From Tetrapyrgos nigripes (lineage: Eukaryota > Basidiomycota > Agaricomycetes > Agaricales > Campanellaceae), in NCBI GenBank assembly GCA_013368315.1, contig JAACJM010000221.1:62001-126000 (forward strand): DNA of 64,000 nt, in the 5' to 3' direction. The notes below the pieces were generated by a model. That model saw nothing but the letters and a program-made list of their open reading frames with translations, ran no database searches and had not been told where the DNA came from. Both the position numbers and the translations under genes were made by a program. Each line of letters begins with the position of its first letter. Positions within the stretch are counted from its first letter, which is position 1. Positions 12,217 to 22,442 of the stretch are shown here, one piece after another.

Positions 12217-12552
12217 AAAGAGGGGATAATGTCAGATTTGGTACCTATATCTATCCATATTTGATCTATTGCTCTCACTCTTGACATATCATATGGCACT
12301 GTTCTATATTTACTTACTTTTTCCCATCTCTTTGCACTTCTCATATATACCTGAGATCTTTTGTAACTGATTCCTCAGTTCGTTCACTTCATCTCTGCTC
12401 CATACTACTACTACGCAGTGTAGAGCCTAGTCAGCTTACTCGTCTTTCTCCCCCCCCCCTCTCTCTCTCCCTATCTCTCAATCTATTTGCTTTGTACCTG
12501 TCCTTTGATTGTGTGACTTGGGTGGTATTTGAGTGTACCAGCAACCTTGACA
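12217..12552 (+). repeat. Family-B PPT and 3' LTR (shortened)
   Basis: The polypurine tract AAAGAGGGGATAA (12217-12229) is followed by a 323-bp LTR at 12230-12552. It begins TGTCAGATTTGG and ends CCTTGACA. Relative to the 5' LTR, 168 bp next to the 5' end are missing, while the TATA region and the 3' half are retained. Confidence 0.92.
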
Positions 12553-13776
12553 CCTCGAAGATGGAGACAAAGCTTACAACAACTGTCTACAACAGCCCTG
12601 TCCCCACGCTCATCACTCTATTCCTCAGGTCCGCAGCTACTTCTGGGAAGGAAACAGTAGTATAATCCTACCCAGCAATTCAGCCTTATTATGCTCTCAC
12701 TTCCTACGCTCTGCCTTCAGCCACCTGCCATTCCCCTTTCTCGAATTCAGTGCTTCCACTGTTCCATTGCCAGATCTCACTCACACTCCGCTTCCGCTAT
12801 CTGCTCCACCCTCTGCCATACCAACAGCCCGCCCCAGTCCCACAGTTATATCTGTCTCATCTCCTCTTCCTGTGTCACCAGCCCCACTTAGTCCTGTTGT
12901 TTCCCCAAGCACCAACATTGACATGTCCTCTGCCGCCCTTGAAAACCTGCTTCAGGCTCTTGTCAACAACCAAAACCAACTGCAGTCAATAGACCTGTCC
13001 ATGAATCCTCAGACAAAACTCCCAAACCTGCCCCATTCAAGGGCGAACCAGCTAAACTCGACTCGTTCTGGGCTGGAGAACAGAAATGGCTCAAACTCGA
13101 TAATGGGAAACTCGACCCACAGAAGTGCATCGCTGAGGCACTCCTTATGATGGAGGGACCCACTGCAGAATGGGCTGCAGAGTGTGCCTGTCATATCAGC
13201 AGAGTTCAAGCAGAAGAAGCTGGAGCAGTGTTCCCCTGGGAAGGGAACTGGGACAATTTCACCCATGTACTCAAGGTTCAGTTTGGGGTAGCAAACGAGC
13301 AACAGCTGGCTCAGAACAAGCTCGAGGTGTTGAGGCAGGGAGATAAAATGGTCTCAGAGTTCTCTCAGATCTTCAAGATGTGGGCAGAGAAGACTGGGTT
13401 TTCAGATAAGGACCTCCAGTATAAATTCCAGAAGCACCTTCACAAGGATTTACTGCTCCCATTCACAAATGTGGAGCTAGGACAGAAGGAGGCTCCTAAG
13501 AACCTGGATGATTTAATTGACCAAGAACTTCATGTGGAACAGACCCTGGCTGATCTCCTCAGAAAGCCTGTCACTGGCCCTACCCCATCCCTCTCCAAAT
13601 TCTCTTCTGCACAAGACCCTAATGCCATGGACGTTGACGCTTCCTGTACTGGACTACCAGAAGGTGATGCAAGGGCGCTACTATGGTTGTGGCTCCAAAG
13701 ATCACCTGAAACTGTCATGATTAGGCCAGTACCACTAACCACTACGCCAAAAGGGCGATATGTCCAGCTTGGCTAG
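12553..13776 (+). pseudogene. Family-A gag, middle part (copy 2)
   Basis: Family-A gag resumes after element B (right TSD CCTCG at 12553-12557). The Gag core at 13147-13700 (MMEGPTAEWAAECACHIS, WDNFTHVLKVQFGVANEQQ, FSQIFKMWAEKTGFSDKDL) closely parallels the intact gag at 49841-51463. Several frameshifts occur between 12560 and 13147. After about 13712 the ORF reads into a small inserted element, so the last about 20 codons are foreign. Confidence 0.85.
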
Positions 13777-13827
13777 ACTATTGGACCGGTGTATATAAGC
13801 ACATACCATGGCATGCACTTCATGACG
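13713..13827. mobile_element. 115-bp MITE-like insertion in gag
   Basis: Compared with the intact gag around 51140, 115 extra bases split the zinc-knuckle region. The insert begins TGTCATGA and ends TCATGACG, an 8-bp terminal inverted repeat with one mismatch. It is flanked by GAAAC (13708-13712) and GAAAT (13828-13832), a likely 5-bp target duplication. It has no coding capacity. Confidence 0.6.
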
Positions 13828-15105
13828 GAAATGAGATGGAAATCATGGATGTGACAAGTGTGACTACTGCGAGAGGATGGGTCATTGCTCCTCTGTTTGT
13901 CAGGACCAATACATGGGCCAGCCCTGAGGTGGTGGCCGAAACAGACAACGTGTTGCTGCTACTGCCGGTGACCCTTTCAGTATCTTCCCTGACGATCTGT
14001 CCCCTCCTGCCCCTGCTTCTTTCTCCACTGCTACTGTTTCCACCTTGTCATCCACTGAATCATTGTCTGTGCTCACTGCCTTGCAGAAATCTATCGCCAA
14101 TCAAACTGCCTTACTCCGAAACATTGCTAACTGACAGGGTTTTTGAAACGGGTGCCTGTTCCTGCCATGATGCGAACACCCTTAACTACCCACATGTTTT
14201 CCTATTCCTCATATGATTCTATTCCCTCATGTACCATATCCAGTATCCCCAAAATAGAATCTTGTGCTTCTCACTTCTGTATATGTGTGAAACTCTGAGG
14301 AAGACAAAACGAAACAGTGGTAGTGGCAATGGTTGACAGAGCTACAGGTCTGTTCCTGGGACAATCATTTGTAAAGTGGCACCAAATCCAAACTTATCCC
14401 CTCCACAAACCCCTAGATGTCTACAACATTGATGGGACCCTTAACCAAGCAGGGTGTATAGATTGATTCTGTCAACTAGCTATGACAGCAGATGGACAGG
14501 AGGCATGGCTAGATTTTCTGGTCACAGACTTAGGTGGGGAAGACATCATTCTGGGTCTCCCCTGGTTACATAAGATGAACCCACAGATTGACTGGACAAG
14601 TGGCTGATTGCAAATCCCTATAGCACCACCCCCATTGGTGGAAGAGGTCCCTGATCAGGATCAGTTTGTTGCTACCAATCTTGGACCAACTCCAAAGGGA
14701 AACACCATCCTAGAAGGCACAGGTTCTGAATCAACCCAGTTGGTTCCTCAGGGAACACATGTACCCACAGACCAACTCCCAGATCCGGCAACGGAAAAGA
14801 AGGAGGAGGAACCCCAAGTCTATCACATTTGTGCTAATCGGGCCACAAGGCATTCCTGGAAGAAAGCAGGGATCCTCCCTGACACTGGAGAAGAGGTCTG
14901 GTGTGCTGTGGGGTTCACTTACTCGCAGCAGCTAGCAGAAGAGGCAAACTGGATGAAGCTGAAACAGTCATTTGAAGAGATAGTCCCTCCTCAATATTGG
15001 GATTACTCTCAGGTTTTCTCCGAAGCTGAGTCAGAACATCTCCCTGCACACAAACCCTGGGATCATGCTATTGAACTGGTACCTGGAGGACCTGCCACCC
15101 TATGA
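13828..15105 (+). pseudogene. Family-A gag C-terminus, protease and linker (copy 2)
   Basis: The zinc-knuckle region (CDKCDYCERMGH equivalent at about 13850-13890) and Gag tail are in shifted frames. The protease at about 14325-14600 retains GLFLGQSFVKWHQ, DVYNIDGTLNQAGC and LDFLVTDLGGEDIILGLPW. The DSGA active-site stretch is damaged near 14338 (VDRATG-like reading). TGA codons at about 14465 and 14605 interrupt. The linker 14608-15105 leads to RT. Confidence 0.8.
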
Positions 15106-15760
15106 ACCAAGATCTATCTGATGTCTATCAATGAACAGCAGGAGCTTGATCAATTCCTTGATGAGAACGTCTGCAAAGGTTATATCCGACCCTCCAAATC
15201 CCCTCTGTCCTCTCCAGTCTTCTTTGTGAAGAAGAAAGATGGGAAACTTCAGTTTGTCCAGGATTACCAAAACCACTACCCTCTACCCCTTGTCGCTGAC
15301 ATAGTCAGTCGCCTTCAAAGGGCCAAGTATTTCACCAAGTTTGATGTATGTTGGGGGTATAACAATGTCCAGATCAAACAGGGGGATGAGTGGAAGGCAG
15401 CATTTGCAACCAACCAAGGGCTTTTTGAACCAACTGTCATGTTCTTTGGGTTGAAAAACTCCCCAGCTACTTTCCAGGGCCTCATGAACTCCATCTTCTC
15501 AGATCTGATTGCAGCAGGAAAGGTAGCAGTTTATCTGGACAACATTCTGATCTTCAGTGGAACCCTGGAAGAGCATTGAGAAGTGGTTCGAGAAGTGCTG
15601 GCAAGGTTAAAGAGGAATGATCTGTATCTGAGGCCAGAGAAATGCAAGTCTGAATGGGAAGAGATAGAATATCTCAGGTTGGTTATATGGGAAGGGCAAG
15701 TCCACGCAGCAGTATGGCACTGGCCAGTTCCCCACAATGTCCGAGATGTTTGGGCGTTCC
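15106..15760 (+). pseudogene. Family-A reverse transcriptase (copy 2), 5' part
   Basis: RT motifs are YIRPSKSPLSSPVFFVKKK, FTKFDVCWGYNNVQIK, TVMFFGLKNSPATFQGLMN and VAVYLDNILIF. The catalytic box here is YLDN instead of YLDD, a likely inactivating change. About 10 codons around DYRCLNEYTIKN are deleted at 15268. A TGA at 15577-15579 ends the main frame. The sequence is cut at 15760 by a solo LTR of family D. Confidence 0.88.
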
Positions 15761-16303
15761 TGTCATGAATCTCTTCATGCCTTCACTTCTACACCCTGTT
15801 TCCCTTTGTATCTCTTCATGCCTTCCCTTTGTTTCTCTTCATGTCTTTGCTTCTACACCCTGTTTCTCTTTATTTCTCTTTGTTTCTCTCTTCTCTTCTT
15901 CGCTTCCATTGTTCCTTTGACTCCCCTGGTTCTAAACCATGTTCCTTGTACCTTGATACCTCATTTCTCCTACATTACTCCATTTCTCCTACATTTTTCC
16001 ATTTCTCCTATATTTCTCCACTTATGCTCCTATCTTTCTCCTACATTTCTCCACTCTTGATCCTATCATTGTGTCCATCAGATATCTCTGATCTAGCTTC
16101 AGACTCTTGTATATATACTCAAGGCTTAGTCTGTCCACTTGCTTCCCTTAGATCCATACTGCTCAGCTTTGCCTCAGTACTATGTTGACATAGGCCTGCC
16201 ACTGGCTTACTCACTTATCTATCTATTATTCTTGTTGTTCTTGTCTTGGCTCCTGTGTGGTGGCCTGAGAGGCATCCAGTCCTTACTGAGCCTGTTCTTG
16301 ACA
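15761..16303. repeat. Family-D solo LTR in A-copy 2 RT
   Basis: A 543-bp LTR beginning TGTCATGAATC and ending TTCTTGACA. It is flanked by GTTCC (15756-15760) and ATTCC (16304-16308), a one-mismatch 5-bp TSD. RT connection coding sequence resumes directly after it (FLGFANFYRRF equivalent). It contains tandem ATTTCTCCTAC-like repeats at about 15965-16060 and TATATATA at about 16111. A second copy is at 43696-44124. The internal region of family D is not in the window. Confidence 0.85.
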
Positions 16304-16772
16304 ATTCCTGGGTTTTGCGAATTTTTACTGGTGATTCATACAGAAGTTCACTAAAACTGCTTGACCTCTGAATGACCTCACATGTAAAGACATCTTGTTT
16401 AACTGGGGAACTCACCAACAGGAAGCCTTCGACTCCCTCCAAACAGCCTTCAAATCTGCTCCCATTCTTACACTCTGGTCACTGGACTGTCCTACCTGTG
16501 TTGAAGTAGATGCTTCTGGCTTTGCAATGGGTGGAGCCTTAATGCAGATGTTGGAAGATGGTCTCTGGCACCTGGTAGCATTCCGTTCAGTGTCCATGCA
16601 GTCAGCTGAACGTAATTATGAAATCTATGACTGAGAGATGTTGGCTATTATTGAAGCACTGAAGGATTGGCAGAGTTATCTGGAAGGACTACCACAGCCC
16701 TTTGAGATCATCACGGACCACTCCAATCTAGAGTACTGGTGAACAGCACAGGACCTTAGTCGATGACAAGCA
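16304..16772 (+). pseudogene. Family-A RNase H fragment (copy 2)
   Basis: RT connection and RNase H coding ([53 protein letters not shown]) with TGA stops at about 16631, 16740 and 16764. Family-A homology ends at about 16772, after which unrelated sequence follows. Integrase, chromodomain and the 3' LTR of this copy are missing. Confidence 0.85.
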
Positions 16773-16828
16773 GCTGATGCTGTAAATCTTTTCCAAAAGT
16801 AATGGAAATTTTCCCTGAACGTGCTTTG

Positions 16829-17156
16829 TGTCATGAGGTCTATATTTGGTACTATTTATTTCTTCTTATTTCCATATCCTCAGACCTTTACACCATATGA
16901 CCCTTGTTCCACAAGCTACACACCGGACCTTTCATTTCTCTGATACAGCTTCTTTTACAGCTTTCTTTACACCTTTACTTTTACATATATAAACCCTGTC
17001 CTGACACCTGGTTCCCCATCTTGACCTCTTTGTCATTGGGACCAGGTGTGTATTCTCTTCTTCACTAGTTCTCTCACTTATACCGATAGACCTTGTAGTT
17101 CCAGTACTTACTGCTGTCTGTTAGCTCCTCACCATCGCTGTTATCTCTTTGTGACA
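16829..17156. repeat. Solo LTR, family A
   Basis: A 328-bp A-type LTR (TGTCATGAGG...TTTGTGACA) with a perfect 5-bp TSD CTTTG at 16824-16828 and 17157-17161. It is the short LTR form with one copy of the CAGTACTTACTGCTGTCTG unit. It arose by recombination between two LTRs after insertion at an ACGTG-CTTTG-CAAAAG site. Confidence 0.9.
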
Positions 17157-17531
17157 CTTTGCAAAAGCTGTGGTCAACCAGTGAAGGGCCTTTAAGCAGC
17201 CTGGGGCAGGTTTTTTGGCCAGTGGGTGACCCTAAGCAAGGCTGCCAATGGTCAGCATCGCTTCACTTAGACAAATTTTTATTTTCGCTTCTTTTGGAAG
17301 ACTGGCAGTACAAATGTACTGCATTTGCAAAAGTTATCGATAAGAGCTATATACACTATGAAATACACCAGTTTTGCAAAAGTCCAAGATGATACAATAG
17401 TCCACAGCAGTTCAATGCGACAATGACAGCAAGGCGGCCATGGCAAGCAAGACAAGACACAAAGATGAGGAAAAGCAAGAAAGGGGAGAGGAACAACATA
17501 GCAAGAGGATCAAGTAGACCTACAGGCTCTC

Positions 17532-20500
17532 TTAGAAGGGGGCAGCACTGCTGCCTGGTCTCACTAGCTCTCCTGGATGGAGATGAGTGGTAGGGAGAGT
17601 TTCCGTGTTGCTCTGGAATTTGTAGGAGGACTCTAAGGCCCTCAAGGAGTACACGGCATCAGCCCAAAGTTCTCCAGATACATTGTTTCGCAGGTAGCCA
17701 TAAATCTTGGAGGCCCATGAGGGAAGAGGATGACAGTCATCAATTGAGAAGCAAGGTGTATGAGGGGTTGAAAGAGAATCAAAGGTTCTTTTGCTGGAAG
17801 AAGCGACAGCTCCATAGGTTGAATCAGTCAGACATTTGCAAAAGCGAAGGTTGACTGACAACACTCACAGATTCTGGGAGTCAGACCCTGACCCCTCACT
17901 GGAGACATCGACTTTCATTGCCATATTCCTGTCAGAGGCAGATTTGGTAGCAGTGAGCAGCAGGGGTCTCAATGCTATAAGGTGGAGGGGTCAATCTTTT
18001 ACAAAAGTGAGGGTTGGCTAACAGCACTCACGGATTCTTGGAGTCAGACCCTAACCCATCACCAGGGATATCAACATTCATTGTCACATCCTTGTCGGCA
18101 GCAGGTGGGGTACCAGTGTTGGTGGCCAGGGTCTCAATGTTATAAGGTGGAGGGGTCAAGCTTTTGCAAAAGTGAGGGTTGACTGAGAGTACTCACAGAT
18201 TCTGGGAGTCAGACCCTGACCCCACACTGAGAATATCAATGTTCTTTGTCACGTCCTCGTCGATAGCAGGTGGGGTACCAGTGGAAACCTTGGTGGCAGG
18301 GGTCTCAATGCTATAAGGTGGAGGGTCAAGCTTTTGCAAAAGTAAAGGTTAACGGATATTACTCATGAATTCTGGACATCAAGCCCTGACCCCTCACTGG
18401 GGATATGATTCCTTGGTAGTCCCTTGTCGGTTGCAGGTGGGGTACCAGTGGAAGCCTATGTGGTAGAGGCCACAAGTCTATAGGTTGGGGCAGTCAGACT
18501 TTTGCAAAAATGTAGGACAATGCACTCACTCTGTGTCATCTCCCACACCCAAAGCAGTGTTAAGAATGACTGCCTCCTTGCCCACACCATTATCAGCAGC
18601 TGAGCTTTCCTCAGCAGGAACAGTGGGGAGTCTATAAGTTGGTGAACTAGTCAGACTTTTTCAAATGCAAAGGATAAATTCCACTTACTCTGAGTTCTTT
18701 TGAGTGTCAGATGCTGAATTGACTTTCAGGACTTTTCCAACACTTGTACTACTCTCAATGCCTCCATCACTATCAGTCTCCAAATTTTGAGCCATGGTCT
18801 CACTGGAGAAAGGTTAGAACATTGCTCTTTAGCAAAAGTAGTGGATCTATCACTTACATTGGAGGGACAGATAGGATTTCATTTGGAGCAATAGAGGCTT
18901 TGGTCAGAATGGAAGTGGAGGCTGCACCAGAAACAGAATTGGTGGTCATTAACAGTGGCAAGGTTGGTTTATAAGGAGGAGGGATTGCAATTTTATTGGC
19001 CTCAGACTTAGTGACAGTAGCCTGAGAAAGAGGATGACCACTTGACTTAGGTTTTGGAGGAAGACCTGCAGCCAGACCATGAGGATGGGGATTACTGCTA
19101 GTGTCCTCACCTGGGGTTTCAGCAGGAACAGAGACCACAGTTGCACCAGGGACAGCAGCATCCTCAATGCCAGGACAGCTACAATAAAATATAAATATAC
19201 TGCTTTTGCAAAAGTGAAGGTTTGCAGTAATCAACGTTTCAATTTTTCTGTCCAGCATGTCGGGAGACTCCATAACATTATCTGCAACATGCACCAGGCA
19301 TTTTTACAGTGCCATGGTGCCGAACTTGCCTTTTTTGACCAGCTTGGCGTCATAATCATCTTGACTTTCCGATGCCTGCTTTTGAAAAAGTGTGTCCAAG
19401 ACAGGATTCCAGTGCTCCTCCCAAGAGTCCTTATTACTAAAAGACTGGGGTCATGGTCCCTCTTGATAACATGAGACCACCAAATAATCCTGCTGTTTGC
19501 CCTCCTCGAGTGTCTCCAGCAAAAAGGGAATGAGAGTCCTGAGAGCGCTAAGCATCTTTGTGTCCTGTTTTGGTATGGGAAGGTCATTGGGGTCTTCAGC
19601 AGGAATGGGAGGAGCACCTGGACCAGGGTCAGCAGCGGGCAGATCACTGTTGACATCCTCCATCTCGACATCCTCAGAGACATTTGGAACCTTCTTGGCC
19701 TCCCACACTTTAACAGTGAGCGTCCTTTGTGATTGGCAGGTAAGTCTTTTCGGCTCAGCCTTGTTCGACTTCTTGTGCTTCTTGGACGGTCCAGCCATGG
19801 AGTCCTTCAAACTTTGGACTGCATCAGTGAGGCCTACCTTCTTGTCTATGTCCCGCATTTGGGCCTTGTTGTTCTCTATCATCAGCCTATGCATGTTGAG
19901 CTTCTGAAGAGCTTGAAGCCTGAGCCAGCAGTCCCTAGTTGACATATCCTCCAGCTCTGCCTGCAACTCCTCAAGGATGATATGACCCTTCTTCATCTTA
20001 GGAGTGGAAGGAGGAGTGGGCTCTATCTCCTCTTCCTCAGCCAGCTGATCCTCCTTGTCCTCAGTAGGCTGTTCCTCCCAATCTTCCTCCTCCTCCTCTT
20101 CGTCCTCCTCCTTGTCACTGTCTTCAGCTTCCTCTTCCTCACTGTTCTTCCCTTTCCCCTTTCCCTTTGACAACTTCTTCCCTGGCTTCTTCCCCTTTCC
20201 TTTTGACGACTGCTTCTCTGTCTTCTTCTCCTTCTCTTTTCCCTTGGCCTTTGACTTTCCCTTTCCCTTCACTGTCACCTGTCCAGCCTTGGCAGGGGAT
20301 TCATGAGTGACCAACACATCGAGGTCGAGAGTTGGCTCTGAGGTATTCCCTGCTTTCTCCACCTGTTTACGATCAGGGGGACTTGCAGGCAAACCTGTCC
20401 ATGCAGAAGGATACATTAGTAGGGACTTTAGCAAAAGTGATGATACTCACCCTGCTCTAACCTGAAACATGACCTTGCGTATTCTGCAAACAGTTTTACA

Positions 20501-21776
20501 TGCAGGTATTTGAACCCCACAGGGTCCCAATCATAGAAAGCCATTGGATTTGGCCCAGGTGTTTCCCCTACTTGAACACTGTCAAGAAGGAATTATTAGA
20601 ATTTTTGAAAAAGTCACAGAGCACAAATCAATTGTCCTGGTTGCTGTCCTGCAAGTCCTCTCCCATTGCGAGCAAACTGATTTTTGTTTTTGTCGCCTTG
20701 GAGAAGTCTTGGAGGATCTGGTTCAGGGAGGCAGACATTACTTTCCAGCGCCTGAATTACGGAAGGGGAAGTAATTAGGTTTAGGTTTTAGCCAAACCAC
20801 TGGATACACACCTGTTGACCACAGAATTGTTGGAGATATCGTACTTGTCAACTTCTTGCAATCTCTCGTATTCCTTTTCAAGTTTTGCATGCTCCTGTTC
20901 CATTTCATCACAAATATTCTTCTGGGTGTCCAGGTCGTCCTTTTTGAAAAGCTCTTTTGCGATGGCAATGTGTTCATCGAGTTTAAACCTCTCCCCATCT
21001 TCGGGTTGACCAAAACGTTCATTGTAGGCTGCATCGACCTTGGGTTTGTAATCCTTGTGTCTCTCATAGAATTTGTAATTGATGGGTTTCTAGGGGGACC
21101 ACTGATGGCTTCGTCATTGAGGACACTCAATAGAATATGTGTGTCTTTAGACCACATGCTGTTCTCCTTGGTAAGGCAAGTCAAGAACCATTGGCTGACT
21201 TTCTATGAAGAGTATGAGAATGACCTTTGCAAAAGTGCCAGATAAACATACCTCGTTAGAAGCTACCCTAGCCAGCAAGATGTTCTCTTTGTCTGTCCTG
21301 GGTATAGCTTTCTGCCTCTTCTTTTTCTCTAAAGGCTCTACCACAGGTTCCTTTTCCTTTTGCCCTTCCTTGTTCTTTGAGGCTTTCTGAGGCTTCTTGG
21401 AAGCATTGAAGTTAGCATCTCCGTGGCTATCGGAGGCTTCAGGATTGGCAGTGGGATTGGCACTGGGATTGGCATTGGAAATAACAGATAGGGGTGTCTC
21501 AGGTTGATTAGCCGCTGGTGGATCAGACACGGATGGACCAGATGCAGTTGGCCCAGACATGAGTGGGTCATCAATAGACAGGGTAACGTGAGTGACTGCA
21601 GGCTCGGAGGAGGGAAGTCCATTGGGTGTTACCAACACGTCATTTTTGTTTGGAGACACGTTGGGCATGACAGTGGAGTAGGCTGTGATGAGATAGACAA
21701 CAAACTGGAATGGATGATGATGATCTGAACTACTCATGCTACAGGCCATGATGTCCCTAAAGGTATTGACAAACAA
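17532..21776 (-). CDS. Multi-exon hypothetical protein gene, probably decayed
   Basis: I do not recognise the function. The minus-strand chain starts near 21776 or at an ATG closer to 21741 and ends at the TAA near 17532. Its parts are a Pro/Ser/Ala-rich then Lys-rich segment (21700-21245), an acidic helical segment (about 21120-20815, KDYKPKVDAAYNERFGQPED), short exons near 20770-20460 (VGETPGPNPMAFYDWDPVG), a Lys-rich/acidic exon (20394 to about 19236), a Pro/Ser-rich exon (about 19180-18850), five or so duplicated short exons, and a terminal exon (about 17820-17532, ASKIYGYLRNNVSGELW). Introns are 25-60 nt and most contain a TTTTGCAAAA-like palindrome. In-frame TGA at about 19452 and TAA near 19310 suggest decay. 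The protein resembles the lineage-expanded, low-complexity hypothetical families common in Agaricomycetes. A truncated paralogue lies at 44590-45165. Confidence 0.55.
17845..18560 (-). repeat. Tandem exon-intron units, about 170 bp each
   Basis: Four clear and one weaker direct repeats have the same anatomy on the minus strand. Each is an exon of about 110 bp encoding a GTPPAADKDVT-like peptide ending SDSQN or SDSKN, a donor GTGAGT, then TTTTGCAAAAG, then an acceptor CACCTTATAG. The palindrome positions on the plus strand are near 17838, 17990, 18160, 18330 and 18495. Frame is lost in several units, so most look decayed. The array reflects duplication of a whole exon plus its intron. Confidence 0.75.
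19236..20394 (-). CDS. Largest exon of the hypothetical gene (Lys-rich, acidic)
   Basis: The acceptor at 20395 (minus CATGGACAG) opens an exon with a strongly basic KGKGKSKAKGKEKEKK stretch. A long Glu/Asp run (about 20150-20040) follows, then a helical part with MSTRDCWLRLQALQKLNMHR. The frame continues past a TGA at about 19452 (GP-stop-PQSF, expected Arg) to DNVMESPDMLDRKIE. The alternation of basic and acidic blocks suggests a nuclear, DNA- or RNA-associated protein, but this is inference only. Confidence 0.6.
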
Positions 21777-21896
21777 CTACAAAGAAGACTCAAACCTGAC
21801 ACACTCCCCTACTCCATGTACTGCCACGTAAAAAACAATGATGTCCTCATCGTTCGCTGAAAAAACACTTGGCCATCTCACCTAACCTTCACTCTT
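21777..21896. other. Short flank left of element C
   Basis: Remainder of the site into which element C inserted; CTCTT at 21892-21896 is its left TSD. The first about 20 bases repeat the sequence at 44690-44715, showing that this stretch belongs to the duplicated hypothetical gene. No ORF is supported in the rest. Confidence 0.5.
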
Positions 21897-22407
21897 TGTG
21901 GTAAAGAGCACACACTTGGCTCAAAGCAGTAGATGTAGACAGAGCAACAGTAGACAGAAGACAATGAGAACCTAGTCCCAAGACGAAGTTAATATTGAGT
22001 GAAGAGAGGAATACATCAAGACGAAGAGGTCAAGATGGGGACTAGGGAGTTACTACTCTAGGCTTATATACTGAACAGAAGGAAAGATAGTAACTGAGCA
22101 AAGCGAAGGAAAGAATCAGAGGACTGTCCAAAACAATCAAAGTATAGCCAAGTGTCCCTGTAAGAGATGTATCATAAAAAGATGAACAAAAGATGAACAA
22201 GCTGTGTGTAGTGTCCCTGTAAGAGATGTATCATAAAAAGATGAACAAAAGGTGAAACAGGGGATAGTAGCTGTGCATAGATAATCAAGGAAAGATGAAC
22301 AAAAGATAGGACAAAGGATGAACAAAACGATGATCAAAAGGCAGTGACTGATGAAGAAAAGAAACAGAAAATGAACGAAAATACCCTGAAATATTACTGT
22401 CACAACA
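21897..22407 (-). repeat. Family-C 3' LTR
   Basis: A 511-bp LTR, on the minus strand TGTTGTGACAG...CTTTACCACA. It contains a tandem duplication (about 22151-22200 and 22210-22258, GTCCCTGTAAGAGATG units) that the 5' LTR lacks. The polypurine tract lies at 22408-22420, giving GGAGGGGGGTAA on the minus strand. Confidence 0.92.
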
Positions 22408-22442
22408 TTACCCCCCTCCTAAGACTCAGCGTCCTCGATGAG

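Larger units (their letters stand above)
3888..12552 (+). mobile_element. Family-B Ty3/gypsy chromovirus, complete but decayed
   Basis: LTR retrotransposon of 8,665 bp flanked by CCTCG at 3883-3887 and 12553-12557, inserted in the gag of a family-A element. It has a 5' LTR at 3888-4378, a self-priming-type PBS at 4381-4390, a long leader, Gag, then protease-RT-RNase H-integrase-chromodomain, a PPT at 12217-12229 and a 3' LTR at 12230-12552. Gene order (integrase after RNase H) and the chromodomain place it in chromoviruses. Several TGA stops and frameshifts make it non-autonomous. A solo LTR of the same family sits at 39766-40254. Confidence 0.92.

Noticed and set aside
15654..16354. Hydrophobic ORFs rich in Phe, Leu, Ser
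   Set aside because: They lie within the CT-rich solo family-D LTR and span its borders, so they are not genes.
19497..20306. Plus-strand Ser/Leu-rich ORFs
   Set aside because: Antisense shadows of the acidic/Lys-rich exon on the minus strand.
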